From contig JAFQQJ010000019.1 of assembly GCA_017411325.1 (NCBI GenBank), positions 149,472 through 213,471 of the forward strand: a stretch of 64,000 bases of DNA, in the 5' to 3' direction. The translations under genes and the position numbers were made by a program. Position 1 is the first letter of the stretch. Each line of letters begins with the position of its first letter. The stretch comes from Clostridia bacterium. GTDB taxonomy: Bacteria; Bacillota; Clostridia; CAKSNL01; HGM11501. Of this stretch, positions 26,598 through 34,447 are shown in pieces. The notes under the pieces were generated by a model, which was not told the DNA's origin, did not search any database, and saw only the letters and a list, made by a program, of their open reading frames with translations.

Positions 26598-28987
26598 TTA
26601 TATATCTCTTCTGCATAGCGGACAGCTTCCATAGCGTCCTTTGCGTATTTATCCGCGCCGATTGCTTTTGCATAATCTTCGGTTAAAACCGCACCGCCAA
26701 CCATTACCCTGCAGGATGGTAATTCCCTGCGGATTAATTTTATGGTTTCCTCCATATAAGGAACGGTTGTGGTCATAAGAGCGCTTAAGCCAACGAGGGG
26801 TGCATTTTTCTCCTTTGCCGCACGGACAATTTCCGAAGGCTCCACATCCTTACCAAGGTCTGTCACATCAAAGCCGTAATTTTCAAGGAGAAGCTTTACG
26901 ATGTTTTTACCGATGTCGTGAATATCTCCCTTAACCGTAGCAATTATAACGGGACATTTTTTATTCATATCGCTCTTCTGACTTTCCATTGCTTCCTTAA
27001 CTTCAGAGAAAGCACACTTTGCCGCTTCCGCACTCATCAAAAGGCCGGGAAGATAAACCTTCTTTTCCTCAAAGCCCTTACCCACTATATCAAGGGCGGG
27101 GATGATTTCCTCTTCCACCACCGAAAGGGGTGCTTTTGTTTTAAGAAGCTCTTTTGTAAGACTCGTTGCACTTTCCGTAAGCCCCTTTATTATGGCGTCG
27201 GAAAGAGCGGATGCACCTTTAAGCTTTGCATTATCGGCTTTTCCTGCCGTCTCCTCCATTTTATGATTTTCTGCAAAGGAAATGTATTCCGTGCAGTTTT
27301 CGTCCATATCCGAAAGTGCCATATATGCACGGTAGGTTCTCATCATAGGAATCGAAAAGGGATTCATAATTGCGGCGGAAAGTCCCTTTGAAAGCGCCAT
27401 TGCGAAAAACGTCGCATTTATCCCGTCACGCTCCGGAAGCCCGAAGGATACATTTGAAACACCGAGTGAGGTGTGACATCCGAGCTTTTCCCTTATTATG
27501 TTAAGTGCCTTCAAGGTTTCCTTCGCGGCGGAGGAATCCGCGCTTACCGTCATTGCGAGGGTATCAAAAATGATATCCTTTTTATCTATGCCGTATTCTT
27601 TCGCCTTTTTTATAATCCTTTCGGCTATCGCCACTCTGCCTTCGGCTGTTTCGGGAATTCCCTTTTCATCCAATGTGAGTGCAACTAAAAGTCCTCCGTA
27701 TTTTTTTGCCAGCGGGAAGATTTTTTCCATACACTCTTCCTTGCCGTTAACGGAATTTATCATTGCCTTACCGTTATAAAGCCGTAATGCCTTTTCCATT
27801 GCATCTGCATCCGATGTATCAATCTGTAACGGAAGATTTGTCACCGCCTGAATGGCACAAACTACCGATGTCAGCATTGCTCCTTCGTCAATTTCGGGAA
27901 GCCCGGTATTTACATCAAGAATTTTCGCCCCGGCCTCCTCCTGTGAAAGCGCTTCCTTCAGGATGTAATCCATATCGTTTTCGCATAGTGCCTGCTTAAG
28001 CCGCTTTTTTCCTGTGGGATTTATCCGCTCCCCTATTAAAACCGGCTCATTTCCGAAATACACAGCGTGGGTATAAGAGGATACCACCGTGAGGTTTTTA
28101 TCTTCGATGGGCTTTGGCAAAATATCCTTTGTTGCTTCCTTAAGCGCCCTTATATATTCCGGGGTTGTGCCGCAGCATCCGCCAACGATTCTTACACCCT
28201 TTTCGACAGCCTTTTTCATTTCCTCGGCAAATTCAGCGGGTGTTACATCATAACAGGTTTTTCCGTCCACACTTCTGGGAAGTCCCGCATTGGGCTTTAA
28301 TATAATTGGCGTTGATGCTACCTCAAGCATTTTTTCATATATGGGCTTAAGTGCCTCCGGCCCGAGCGAACAGTTCATACCAAATGCAGAAACTCTCATA
28401 CCTTCAAGCATTGAGCTCATAGCTTCGGGGCTTGCCCCGGTCATTAAAAGTCCGTCTTCCCCGTAGGCGTTGGAGCAGAAAACAGGAAGATTTGAATTTT
28501 CCTTTGCCGCAAGGACTGCCGCCTTGGTTTCATAGCTGTCATTCATTGTTTCAATCATTATCAAATCCGCGCCGTATTTTTCGCCAAGTGCCACGGTTTT
28601 TGAAAAAATTGAAACAGCTTCAGAAAATTCTAAATCCCCGTAGGGCTTTAAGAGTTTACCCAAGGGGCCTATATCAAGCGCCACATATTTTTCGTGGTCG
28701 CCTTTTGCCTCATCTCTCGCCTCATTTGCAATTTTAATTGCCGAAGCAATTATTTCTTCAAGCTCATCATCTGAAAACTTAAGGCTGTTTGCACCGAAGG
28801 TGTTGGTGTTTACAACATTACTTCCCGCCTCAAAATAGTCCTTGTGGATTTTCTTTATTACATCGGGATGTGAGATGTTCCACCTCTCCGGAAGCTCTCC
28901 GGGCATAAGGCCTTCCTTTTGAAGAAGCGTTCCCATTCCGCCGTCAAGATATAAAATATTGTCTTTTATATAATCAAGTATTTTCAT
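26594..28987 (-). CDS. metH: Cobalamin-dependent methionine synthase (without activation domain)
   Basis: Transfers the methyl group of 5-methyltetrahydrofolate to homocysteine through methylcobalamin. 797 residues in three parts: homocysteine methyltransferase barrel (1-290, zinc Cys206, Cys271, Cys272 in GMNCSLGP and GGCCGTTPEY), pterin-binding barrel (about 315-560, GERINPTGKK), and B12 cap plus B12 domain (about 590-797, cobalt-ligand His690 in DIHDIGKN). The C-terminal AdoMet-binding reactivation domain of the E. coli enzyme is missing, as is common in anaerobic Firmicutes, where a separate reactivator or activase is expected but not seen here. The start codon lies 1 bp after the metF stop, so translation is coupled. 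Confidence 0.95.
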   Translation of the reverse strand: MKILDYIKDNILYLDGGMGTLLQKEGLMPGELPERWNISHPDVIKKIHKDYFEAGSNVVNTNTFGANSLKFSDDELEEIIASAIKIANEARDEAKGDHEKYVALDIGPLGKLLKPYGDLEFSEAVSIFSKTVALGEKYGADLIMIETMNDSYETKAAVLAAKENSNLPVFCSNAYGEDGLLMTGASPEAMSSMLEGMRVSAFGMNCSLGPEALKPIYEKMLEVASTPIILKPNAGLPRSVDGKTCYDVTPAEFAEEMKKAVEKGVRIVGGCCGTTPEYIRALKEATKDILPKPIEDKNLTVVSSYTHAVYFGNEPVLIGERINPTGKKRLKQALCENDMDYILKEALSQEEAGAKILDVNTGLPEIDEGAMLTSVVCAIQAVTNLPLQIDTSDADAMEKALRLYNGKAMINSVNGKEECMEKIFPLAKKYGGLLVALTLDEKGIPETAEGRVAIAERIIKKAKEYGIDKKDIIFDTLAMTVSADSSAAKETLKALNIIREKLGCHTSLGVSNVSFGLPERDGINATFFAMALSKGLSAAIMNPFSIPMMRTYRAYMALSDMDENCTEYISFAENHKMEETAGKADNAKLKGASALSDAIIKGLTESATSLTKELLKTKAPLSVVEEEIIPALDIVGKGFEEKKVYLPGLLMSAEAAKCAFSEVKEAMESQKSDMNKKCPVIIATVKGDIHDIGKNIVKLLLENYGFDVTDLGKDVEPSEIVRAAKEKNAPLVGLSALMTTTVPYMEETIKLIRRELPSCRVMVGGAVLTEDYAKAIGADKYAKDAMEAVRYAEEIYK

Positions 28988-28988
28988 T

Positions 28989-29870
28989 TTAGTCCTCTTT
29001 TAATATCGCGGAAAGATTTTCCTGAATTTTTGCCGCAACAAACGGCTTGTTCATGGAATAAACGTGCACGTTCATAATGTTATTTGCATAAAGGTCAATT
29101 ATCTGATCCGTCGCATAGGCAATTCCCGCCTGACGCATTGCATCGGGATTATGGCCGAATTTATCGACAATGCTGATAAAGCGGCGGGGCATAAACGAAC
29201 CCGAAAGCTTTATGGCACGCTCCACCTGATTTGCATTGGTTATGGGCATAATGCCCGCAATTACGGGAACGGTGATTCCCGCTTCCCTGATTTTATAAAG
29301 AAAGTTATAAAGTAAGTTATTATCAAAAAACATCTGGGTGGTTAAAAACTCAAGCCCTGCATCCACCTTTTCCTTCAGATACTTTATGTCATCCTTCTGA
29401 TTTAAGCTTTCGGGATGCACCTCGGGATAGCAGGCACCGCCGATGCAGAAGTCGCTGCCGCATTCTTTAAGCTCGCGAACCAGATCAACGGCGTTTTTAT
29501 AGTGCCAGGAGGATTTATCGCCTGCTTTAAGCTCATCCGTAAGGTCTCCCCTCAGGGCAAGTACATTTTCAATCCCCGCATTTTTCATATCTGAAATTCT
29601 TTCGCGAACAGTTTCCTTTGTGGATGAAACACAGGTAAGATGCGCAATCATTGACACACCGTATTTTTCCTTTATGCTTTTAGCAATATCAAGAGTATAC
29701 TTGCTTGTACCGCCGCCTGCACCATAGGTCACACTCATAAAGGAGGGGCGAAGACGGGCAATTTCCTCAGTTGCCTCTTTTACACTTTCAAATGCCGTAT
29801 CGGTTTTCGGAGGGAAAACCTCAAAGGATAAGCGGGGCTTTTCACCTTTCAGTATTTCTCTAAGCTTCAT
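28989..29870 (-). CDS. metF: Methylenetetrahydrofolate reductase
   Basis: Reduces 5,10-methylene- to 5-methyltetrahydrofolate, the methyl donor for the adjacent MetH. About 293 residues, a typical MetF barrel: LSFEVFPPKTD at the start, SVTYGAGGGTS, AHLTCVSSTKE, LRGDLTD, and the FTTQMFFD-like block LEFLTTQMFFDN. The ATG at 29870 is preferred to one at 29888: the promoter seen upstream would start transcription only about 8 bases before 29888, and AAGAG lies before 29870. First gene of metF-metH. No SAM or B12 riboswitch can fit in the short space to the upstream terminator. Confidence 0.93.
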   Translation of the reverse strand: MKLREILKGEKPRLSFEVFPPKTDTAFESVKEATEEIARLRPSFMSVTYGAGGGTSKYTLDIAKSIKEKYGVSMIAHLTCVSSTKETVRERISDMKNAGIENVLALRGDLTDELKAGDKSSWHYKNAVDLVRELKECGSDFCIGGACYPEVHPESLNQKDDIKYLKEKVDAGLEFLTTQMFFDNNLLYNFLYKIREAGITVPVIAGIMPITNANQVERAIKLSGSFMPRRFISIVDKFGHNPDAMRQAGIAYATDQIIDLYANNIMNVHVYSMNKPFVAAKIQENLSAILKED

Positions 29871-29902
29871 ATTATCAGCTCTTTTCATATGTTTTAATTT
29901 TT

Positions 29903-29931
29903 ATAATAGCATAAAAGCCTTTATTTTGCAA
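29903..29931 (-). promoter_or_regulatory. Promoter of metF-metH
   Basis: On the minus strand TTGCAA (29926-29931), 17-bp spacer, TATTAT (29903-29908). Its -35 box directly abuts the terminator of the upstream gene. Confidence 0.65.
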
Positions 29932-29965
29932 TAAAAAAATACTGCGGATAATAAATCCGCAGTAT
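29932..29965 (-). terminator. Terminator of the 516-aa discoidin/stalk gene
   Basis: Stem ATACTGCGGAT / ATCCGCAGTAT, with a seven-A run on the plus strand giving the U-tract for the minus-strand transcript. Confidence 0.85.
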
Positions 29966-29970
29966 CAAAA

Positions 29971-31521
29971 TTATTTCTTAATAACGATTGCCTGCTCAGC
30001 CTGGTTCCATTCGCAGTTGATGCCAAGAACCTTTGTAAAGAAGATAACGGGAACTGTTGCGCTTCCGTCAGCAGCTGTATGAGTGGGCTTTGCAAGAAGA
30101 AGTCTTACGCCGTTTGAAGCGAGGTAGTTTGAGTTCTTCTTGAAGTTGTATGTTACGCCGCCGTATGTAACTGTGATATCGTCACCGGATTCAGCATAGG
30201 AGCCGCCGAGAGCTTCCATAGTATACTTGAAGGGAAGCATTGTTGCACCGCCTACGATGTAGGGAGCTGTTACTGTTCCTGCTGTGCCGTTTGCATTTGC
30301 ACTGGTGTTTCCGAGCTTAAGAACGATTTTTCCGGAACCGGGAGCTGTATCAGCAGTTGTTGTTGTCTTAACTATCTGAGTCTGAACTACTGTCTCAAGG
30401 GGGCCGAAGAAATCAACCTCAGCTGCCATACAGTATCTTGAGCTTTCTTCAATGATAACTCTTACAGCCTTAACTGTTACGTTTTTACCGAAACCGAAAA
30501 TTCTTTCCTTGGGATCGTTGCCGGAATATGTATTTATAGCTGTGCAGCCTTCAACATACTTCTTACCGTCTGTGGAGTAAAGAACTCTTACCTTTAACCA
30601 GTAACCGCCGGTGCTGTCCTGTCTGGGAGTGTAGCTGATACCGGAGATTTCTGTCTTCTTTGTGAATGTAAAGTCAAGTGTGAAGGGAGCCTGGTCATAG
30701 CCTGTGATTGTGGAACCGGATGCTGTATACGCACTGTGCCAGTAGGTCTTTATATCACCGTCAAGCATCATGGGAGAAGATCCGCCCTGACCATCACTGG
30801 TTGCCTTTACGGAAATACCGGTCTTGTCAATCTTATCTCCGACTTTCTGTACAGCCGTTGTCTTTGTAACAGCTGCCTGAGGTGTAGCAGGAGCAGCGGG
30901 AGTTGCAGAAGCAGCAGGAGTAGCGGGCTTTGCTGCGCCCTTCTGGTTAGAAATAGTCTTTGCTGCAGCTTCATCTGTGATTAAAGCTATTTCCCCGATT
31001 TCCCATTCGCCCCAGTTATCATTGCTCTTCTGAGAAGAAAGAGAAATGTACTTGGCTGTGATTTCTTTTCCGAAATAATAATCATCAAACCAGAACTGAT
31101 CGTTTGCGCTTCTTGTGTTTGCAACATCTGTCCAGGTTTTTCCGTCAGAAGAAATCTTTACAAGAAGAACTTCTGCTCTTCTGTGATCCTTGCCGTTCAT
31201 GTTGGGGTCAGCATTTGTACCTTCCGCACCTGCTACGCAGTTTTTACTCATCCACGCACGGATACCGGAGAATTTCTGCTCAGTGCCCAAATCAAACTGG
31301 ATTGTACCCTTAAGCTTTGCACCGAAGTCATTTCTTGTTCCGTCAACAAGAGCAGTTGTCTTGGCGCCGGAATAAGCCGCTGTATCCTTTCCGTCGTATG
31401 TAATTGTTGCGCCTGTTATTTTCTTTGCGCCCTTCATATCTTCTGTGCCGATTTCAGCAGCAAATACGGATGCGCTCATTATCATAACAAGTGCTAAAAT
31501 TAATGCTAAAGTCTTTTTCAT
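29971..31521 (-). CDS. Secreted two-discoidin-domain protein with stalk domain
   Basis: 516 residues. Signal peptide 1-22 (ending SASVFA); discoidin-like module 1 about 28-185, whose end (NWGEWEIGEIALI) closely resembles modules of the giant SLH protein; an Ala/Pro/Thr linker (about 195-225, AAPATPQAAVTKT) of the sort found in extended wall-exposed proteins; discoidin module 2 about 232-385 (LDGDIKTYWHSAY); copper-amine-oxidase-N-like stalk about 395-516. No enzyme domain. It stands alone with its own promoter and terminator, so unlike the other discoidin/stalk proteins it is not coupled to a GH99-like gene. Role: surface glycan binding (inference). Confidence 0.83.
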   Translation of the reverse strand: MKKTLALILALVMIMSASVFAAEIGTEDMKGAKKITGATITYDGKDTAAYSGAKTTALVDGTRNDFGAKLKGTIQFDLGTEQKFSGIRAWMSKNCVAGAEGTNADPNMNGKDHRRAEVLLVKISSDGKTWTDVANTRSANDQFWFDDYYFGKEITAKYISLSSQKSNDNWGEWEIGEIALITDEAAAKTISNQKGAAKPATPAASATPAAPATPQAAVTKTTAVQKVGDKIDKTGISVKATSDGQGGSSPMMLDGDIKTYWHSAYTASGSTITGYDQAPFTLDFTFTKKTEISGISYTPRQDSTGGYWLKVRVLYSTDGKKYVEGCTAINTYSGNDPKERIFGFGKNVTVKAVRVIIEESSRYCMAAEVDFFGPLETVVQTQIVKTTTTADTAPGSGKIVLKLGNTSANANGTAGTVTAPYIVGGATMLPFKYTMEALGGSYAESGDDITVTYGGVTYNFKKNSNYLASNGVRLLLAKPTHTAADGSATVPVIFFTKVLGINCEWNQAEQAIVIKK

Positions 31522-31557
31522 ATAAGTTTCCTCCTATTATGCATTATGGTATAGTAT

Positions 31558-31587
31558 ATTATAGCACAACAAGTCCCTTTTTCACAA
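31558..31587 (-). promoter_or_regulatory. Promoter of the 516-aa discoidin/stalk gene
   Basis: On the minus strand TTGTGA (31582-31587), 18-bp spacer, TATAAT (31558-31563), about 37 bp before the start codon. Confidence 0.6.
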
Positions 31588-31660
31588 TCTTTTTTTCTGT
31601 TTTTTCTTCTCTTTTCCCGCTTTTCGTCATTTTGCACAAACCAAACCTTATCTTTTTGTG

Positions 31661-31697
31661 AAAAATTACACCCGCAACAGCTGTGCGGGTGTAATTC
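31661..31697 (-). terminator. Terminator of module 3
   Basis: Stem AATTACACCCGCA / TGCGGGTGTAATT with a five-A run on the plus strand, 4 bp after the stop codon at 31702. Confidence 0.85.
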
Positions 31698-31701
31698 ATA
31701 C

Positions 31702-34434
31702 TTATTTTTCTATGGTAATTGTCTGTGTTGCGCCGTCCCAGCCTACTGTGTATCCGAGACGTTCTGACACAAATCTTAAGGGAATGAAGGTTCTGCCGTT
31801 TTCAATTCTGGGTGCAACGGGAGAGGTATATCTTATGCCGTTTACCCATACACGGTTATTTTCAATCTGAAATTCGATGGCTGTTCCTTCGGCTTCCACG
31901 GTGATTTTCTTGTTTTCGCCGTGCCAGGTAACCTCTGCACCCATTTCCTCAAAGAGACCGCGAAGGGGAATCATTGTTGTTCCCTCAACAATAAAGGGCT
32001 CAACATCTATAGTCTTCACTCTGCCCTCTTCGCCCTTTGTTACCCTGATATCCTTTGAGCCTATATGAAGAGTATAGCATTCCTTTTCCCCGGAAAGGCG
32101 GGCAAGCTGATCTTTTTCGCTTTCGTAGAACTGAACGTCCGCACAGGTGGCATGGGCACTTGCCTTGCTGCCTCCGTCATTGGTTGTAACTAAGATGTCT
32201 ATGCGGAAATATCTTGTGGTTATGGGCTCATAGAAGGGAATCCTCATAAAGTTGAAGGACTTATACTGGGTGGGGTTAAGAACATAGCTATCCACAAAGT
32301 CATAATTTTCACCGTCCGCTGATGTGCTTATTTCAAACTCAACCCAGTGACCGCTTAAAAAGCCCTGACCTCTCGGCATAAAGCCGAAGCCCGAAAGAGT
32401 GTATTCCTTTCCGAGGTCATACTCAAGATAAGCGGGCATTACCTTTTTATTGAAGCCCTCAGTTGAGCCGTCCTCGTTTCTGTACTGAGTGTGCCATACG
32501 GAATATTCATTCCGGTCAATGGTTTTGATTGCAGTTGAGTGCATATCGTTGGCGTTTTCAAAGGGATAGGGCTGTTCGCTACTTGCCTCTACCTTAACCT
32601 CGCTTCTGTCTATGGGAAGCATTTTATAGTCGCCGTAGTTATCTCTCATTTCCGCCACAGTTACTGTCTCTTTATAAAGAGTGGGCTTAAGCACACGGAT
32701 TTCCGATGCAACGGCATAGTTACTCATAGAGTCCACAATTACAAGCTTTATTGCCTTTGCTTTAACATTTCTGCTCATTACAAGCTCGCAGGGCGTTCTT
32801 CTCTGGTCCTTTGTTGTGGTTCCGCCGTAGGAGAAGGTGAAATCCTCAACCGCGGGATAGAAGTTTTCGCCGTCATCAGACACATATAAGCTTACGATTT
32901 TGAATATACCCGCACTGCTCTGGGATTCGTCTCTGGGGTAATATCTGATGCCGGAAACCTCGGTTTCCTCCGGGAAGGTTATGATATAGTCAAAGGGGTT
33001 CATATCATGGAAAACGATTTTTCCGTCCTCAACCACATAAGCAGAATGCCAGAAGGTAGCAAGGCTGCCGTCTATGGCAAGCTCGGGCTTTGTCATTGCG
33101 CTGGAGGCTGTCACCTTCCAGTCTGCGCCGGGAGTCATTTCATCTTCTTCATACTCCGACTTTGCAGCTTCTATTGGCTTTGTTTCTTCCTTGGCTTCTT
33201 CCTTTTTACCGGAGGCTGATGCTCCGCCGATTCCTGTGGTTGCATCAATTTCTGTTGCAGTAAGCTTAACAGCTGTTACTTCGGCTGCCTTTAATTTTTC
33301 GTCACTCTTAAGGAGTGAAAGCTCTGACATTGTGCCGAAGTCCTGCTGTCCTTTTGTAATAGTAAGTCTTACAGACTTTACACCTACGTTAGAGTCAAAC
33401 TTTATCGTTCTTCCGACTTCACGGTCGGAAAATGAAGGATTGTAGGAAAGCTTTACATCACCAAGCTTTGTATAGGTGCTTCCGTCTTCGGAAATTTCAA
33501 TACCCATTCCCTTTACAACACCTGCCGTGCTTCCGCCGAGTCTGGGATAATAGCGGATACCGGATATTTCCGTCACATCGGGAAGGGTAAGCTCGAAGGT
33601 ATAGGGCATCGGATCCTTTTCGGTGATGGTAGAGCCTTCTGCCTTGTAGCCTGAATGCCAGATGGTGTCAATGTTTCCGTCAATGGCGTTTTCCGCCTTC
33701 TGTGCTATGCTGGAAGCAGAGACTGTCCAGCCGGATTTATCGGTAATTTCGTCCTTTACCTTACCGCTGTCGGCACCTGCACCGCCAACTGCCGCAGAGC
33801 CTGTTTCCTTTGCGATATTCTGTGTTTCAACGCCGTTTTCCGTTGCGGGGATTACGGTTTTTGCAAGCTTAACGGATTTCGCATCTGCGCTTGAAAGACT
33901 ATCCTTCTTTTTAAGAAGGGAAAGCTCCGCCATTGTGCCGAAATCGCTGTAGCCCTTTATTACGTCAAACTTAAGGGACTTTATCTTTACATTTGCCGTA
34001 AAGTCAACGGTTTTTCCGCCTTCACGGTCGGAATATGCGGGATTGTACTGAAACTTAACCTGTCCCATTTCGGTGTAGTTTTCACCGTCTTCGGAAATGT
34101 ATACTATGATATCGTAAAATGTACCTGCCACACTTCCGCCAAGTCTGGGGTAGTAGCGGAAGCCCGAAACTTCCGTTTCCTCGGGAAGTGTAAGTGTTAC
34201 CGTATAGGGCATGGGATCCTTCGCCGTAACCTGACCGCCCTCTGCGGTGTAGCCCGAATGCCAGATGGTGTCTATATCACCGTCGATAGCACGTTCTATT
34301 GCCTGAATCTGGCTTGTAGCCTTAATTGTCCAGCCGTCTTTTGAAATTTCATCATCAGCTGCGAAAGATGTAAGGGCGAAAACAGATGAAAGAATTATTG
34401 ATAATGCGAATATTAAAGATAATATTTTTTTCAT
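31702..34434 (-). CDS. Secreted four-discoidin-domain protein with stalk domain (module 3 partner)
   Basis: 910 residues. Signal peptide 1-26 (ending ALTSFAA); discoidin modules near 30-185, 235-385, 440-600 and 620-770, each with the FDG/IDG...WHS signature and YYPRLGG or similar; stalk domain about 780-910 (FIVEGTTMIPLRGLFEEMGAEVTW, GRTFIPLRFVSERLGYTVGW). The ATG at 34434 is chosen: a GGAGG lies 8 bases before it and 13 bp separate it from the stop of the GH99-like gene, as in the other modules; an in-frame upstream ATG at 34479 lies inside that gene. About 900 residues with the same layout as the module 4 partner, its closest relative here. Confidence 0.86.
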   Translation of the reverse strand: MKKILSLIFALSIILSSVFALTSFAADDEISKDGWTIKATSQIQAIERAIDGDIDTIWHSGYTAEGGQVTAKDPMPYTVTLTLPEETEVSGFRYYPRLGGSVAGTFYDIIVYISEDGENYTEMGQVKFQYNPAYSDREGGKTVDFTANVKIKSLKFDVIKGYSDFGTMAELSLLKKKDSLSSADAKSVKLAKTVIPATENGVETQNIAKETGSAAVGGAGADSGKVKDEITDKSGWTVSASSIAQKAENAIDGNIDTIWHSGYKAEGSTITEKDPMPYTFELTLPDVTEISGIRYYPRLGGSTAGVVKGMGIEISEDGSTYTKLGDVKLSYNPSFSDREVGRTIKFDSNVGVKSVRLTITKGQQDFGTMSELSLLKSDEKLKAAEVTAVKLTATEIDATTGIGGASASGKKEEAKEETKPIEAAKSEYEEDEMTPGADWKVTASSAMTKPELAIDGSLATFWHSAYVVEDGKIVFHDMNPFDYIITFPEETEVSGIRYYPRDESQSSAGIFKIVSLYVSDDGENFYPAVEDFTFSYGGTTTKDQRRTPCELVMSRNVKAKAIKLVIVDSMSNYAVASEIRVLKPTLYKETVTVAEMRDNYGDYKMLPIDRSEVKVEASSEQPYPFENANDMHSTAIKTIDRNEYSVWHTQYRNEDGSTEGFNKKVMPAYLEYDLGKEYTLSGFGFMPRGQGFLSGHWVEFEISTSADGENYDFVDSYVLNPTQYKSFNFMRIPFYEPITTRYFRIDILVTTNDGGSKASAHATCADVQFYESEKDQLARLSGEKECYTLHIGSKDIRVTKGEEGRVKTIDVEPFIVEGTTMIPLRGLFEEMGAEVTWHGENKKITVEAEGTAIEFQIENNRVWVNGIRYTSPVAPRIENGRTFIPLRFVSERLGYTVGWDGATQTITIEK

Positions 34435-34447
34435 TTTTTCCGCCTCC

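Noticed and set aside
28989..29970. SAM riboswitch before metF
   Set aside because: The space between the upstream terminator and metF is under 70 bp and lacks the S-box core.
31702..34434. Copper amine oxidase
   Set aside because: Only the N-terminal 'stalk' domain is present here and in the related proteins; no topaquinone catalytic domain or copper ligands.
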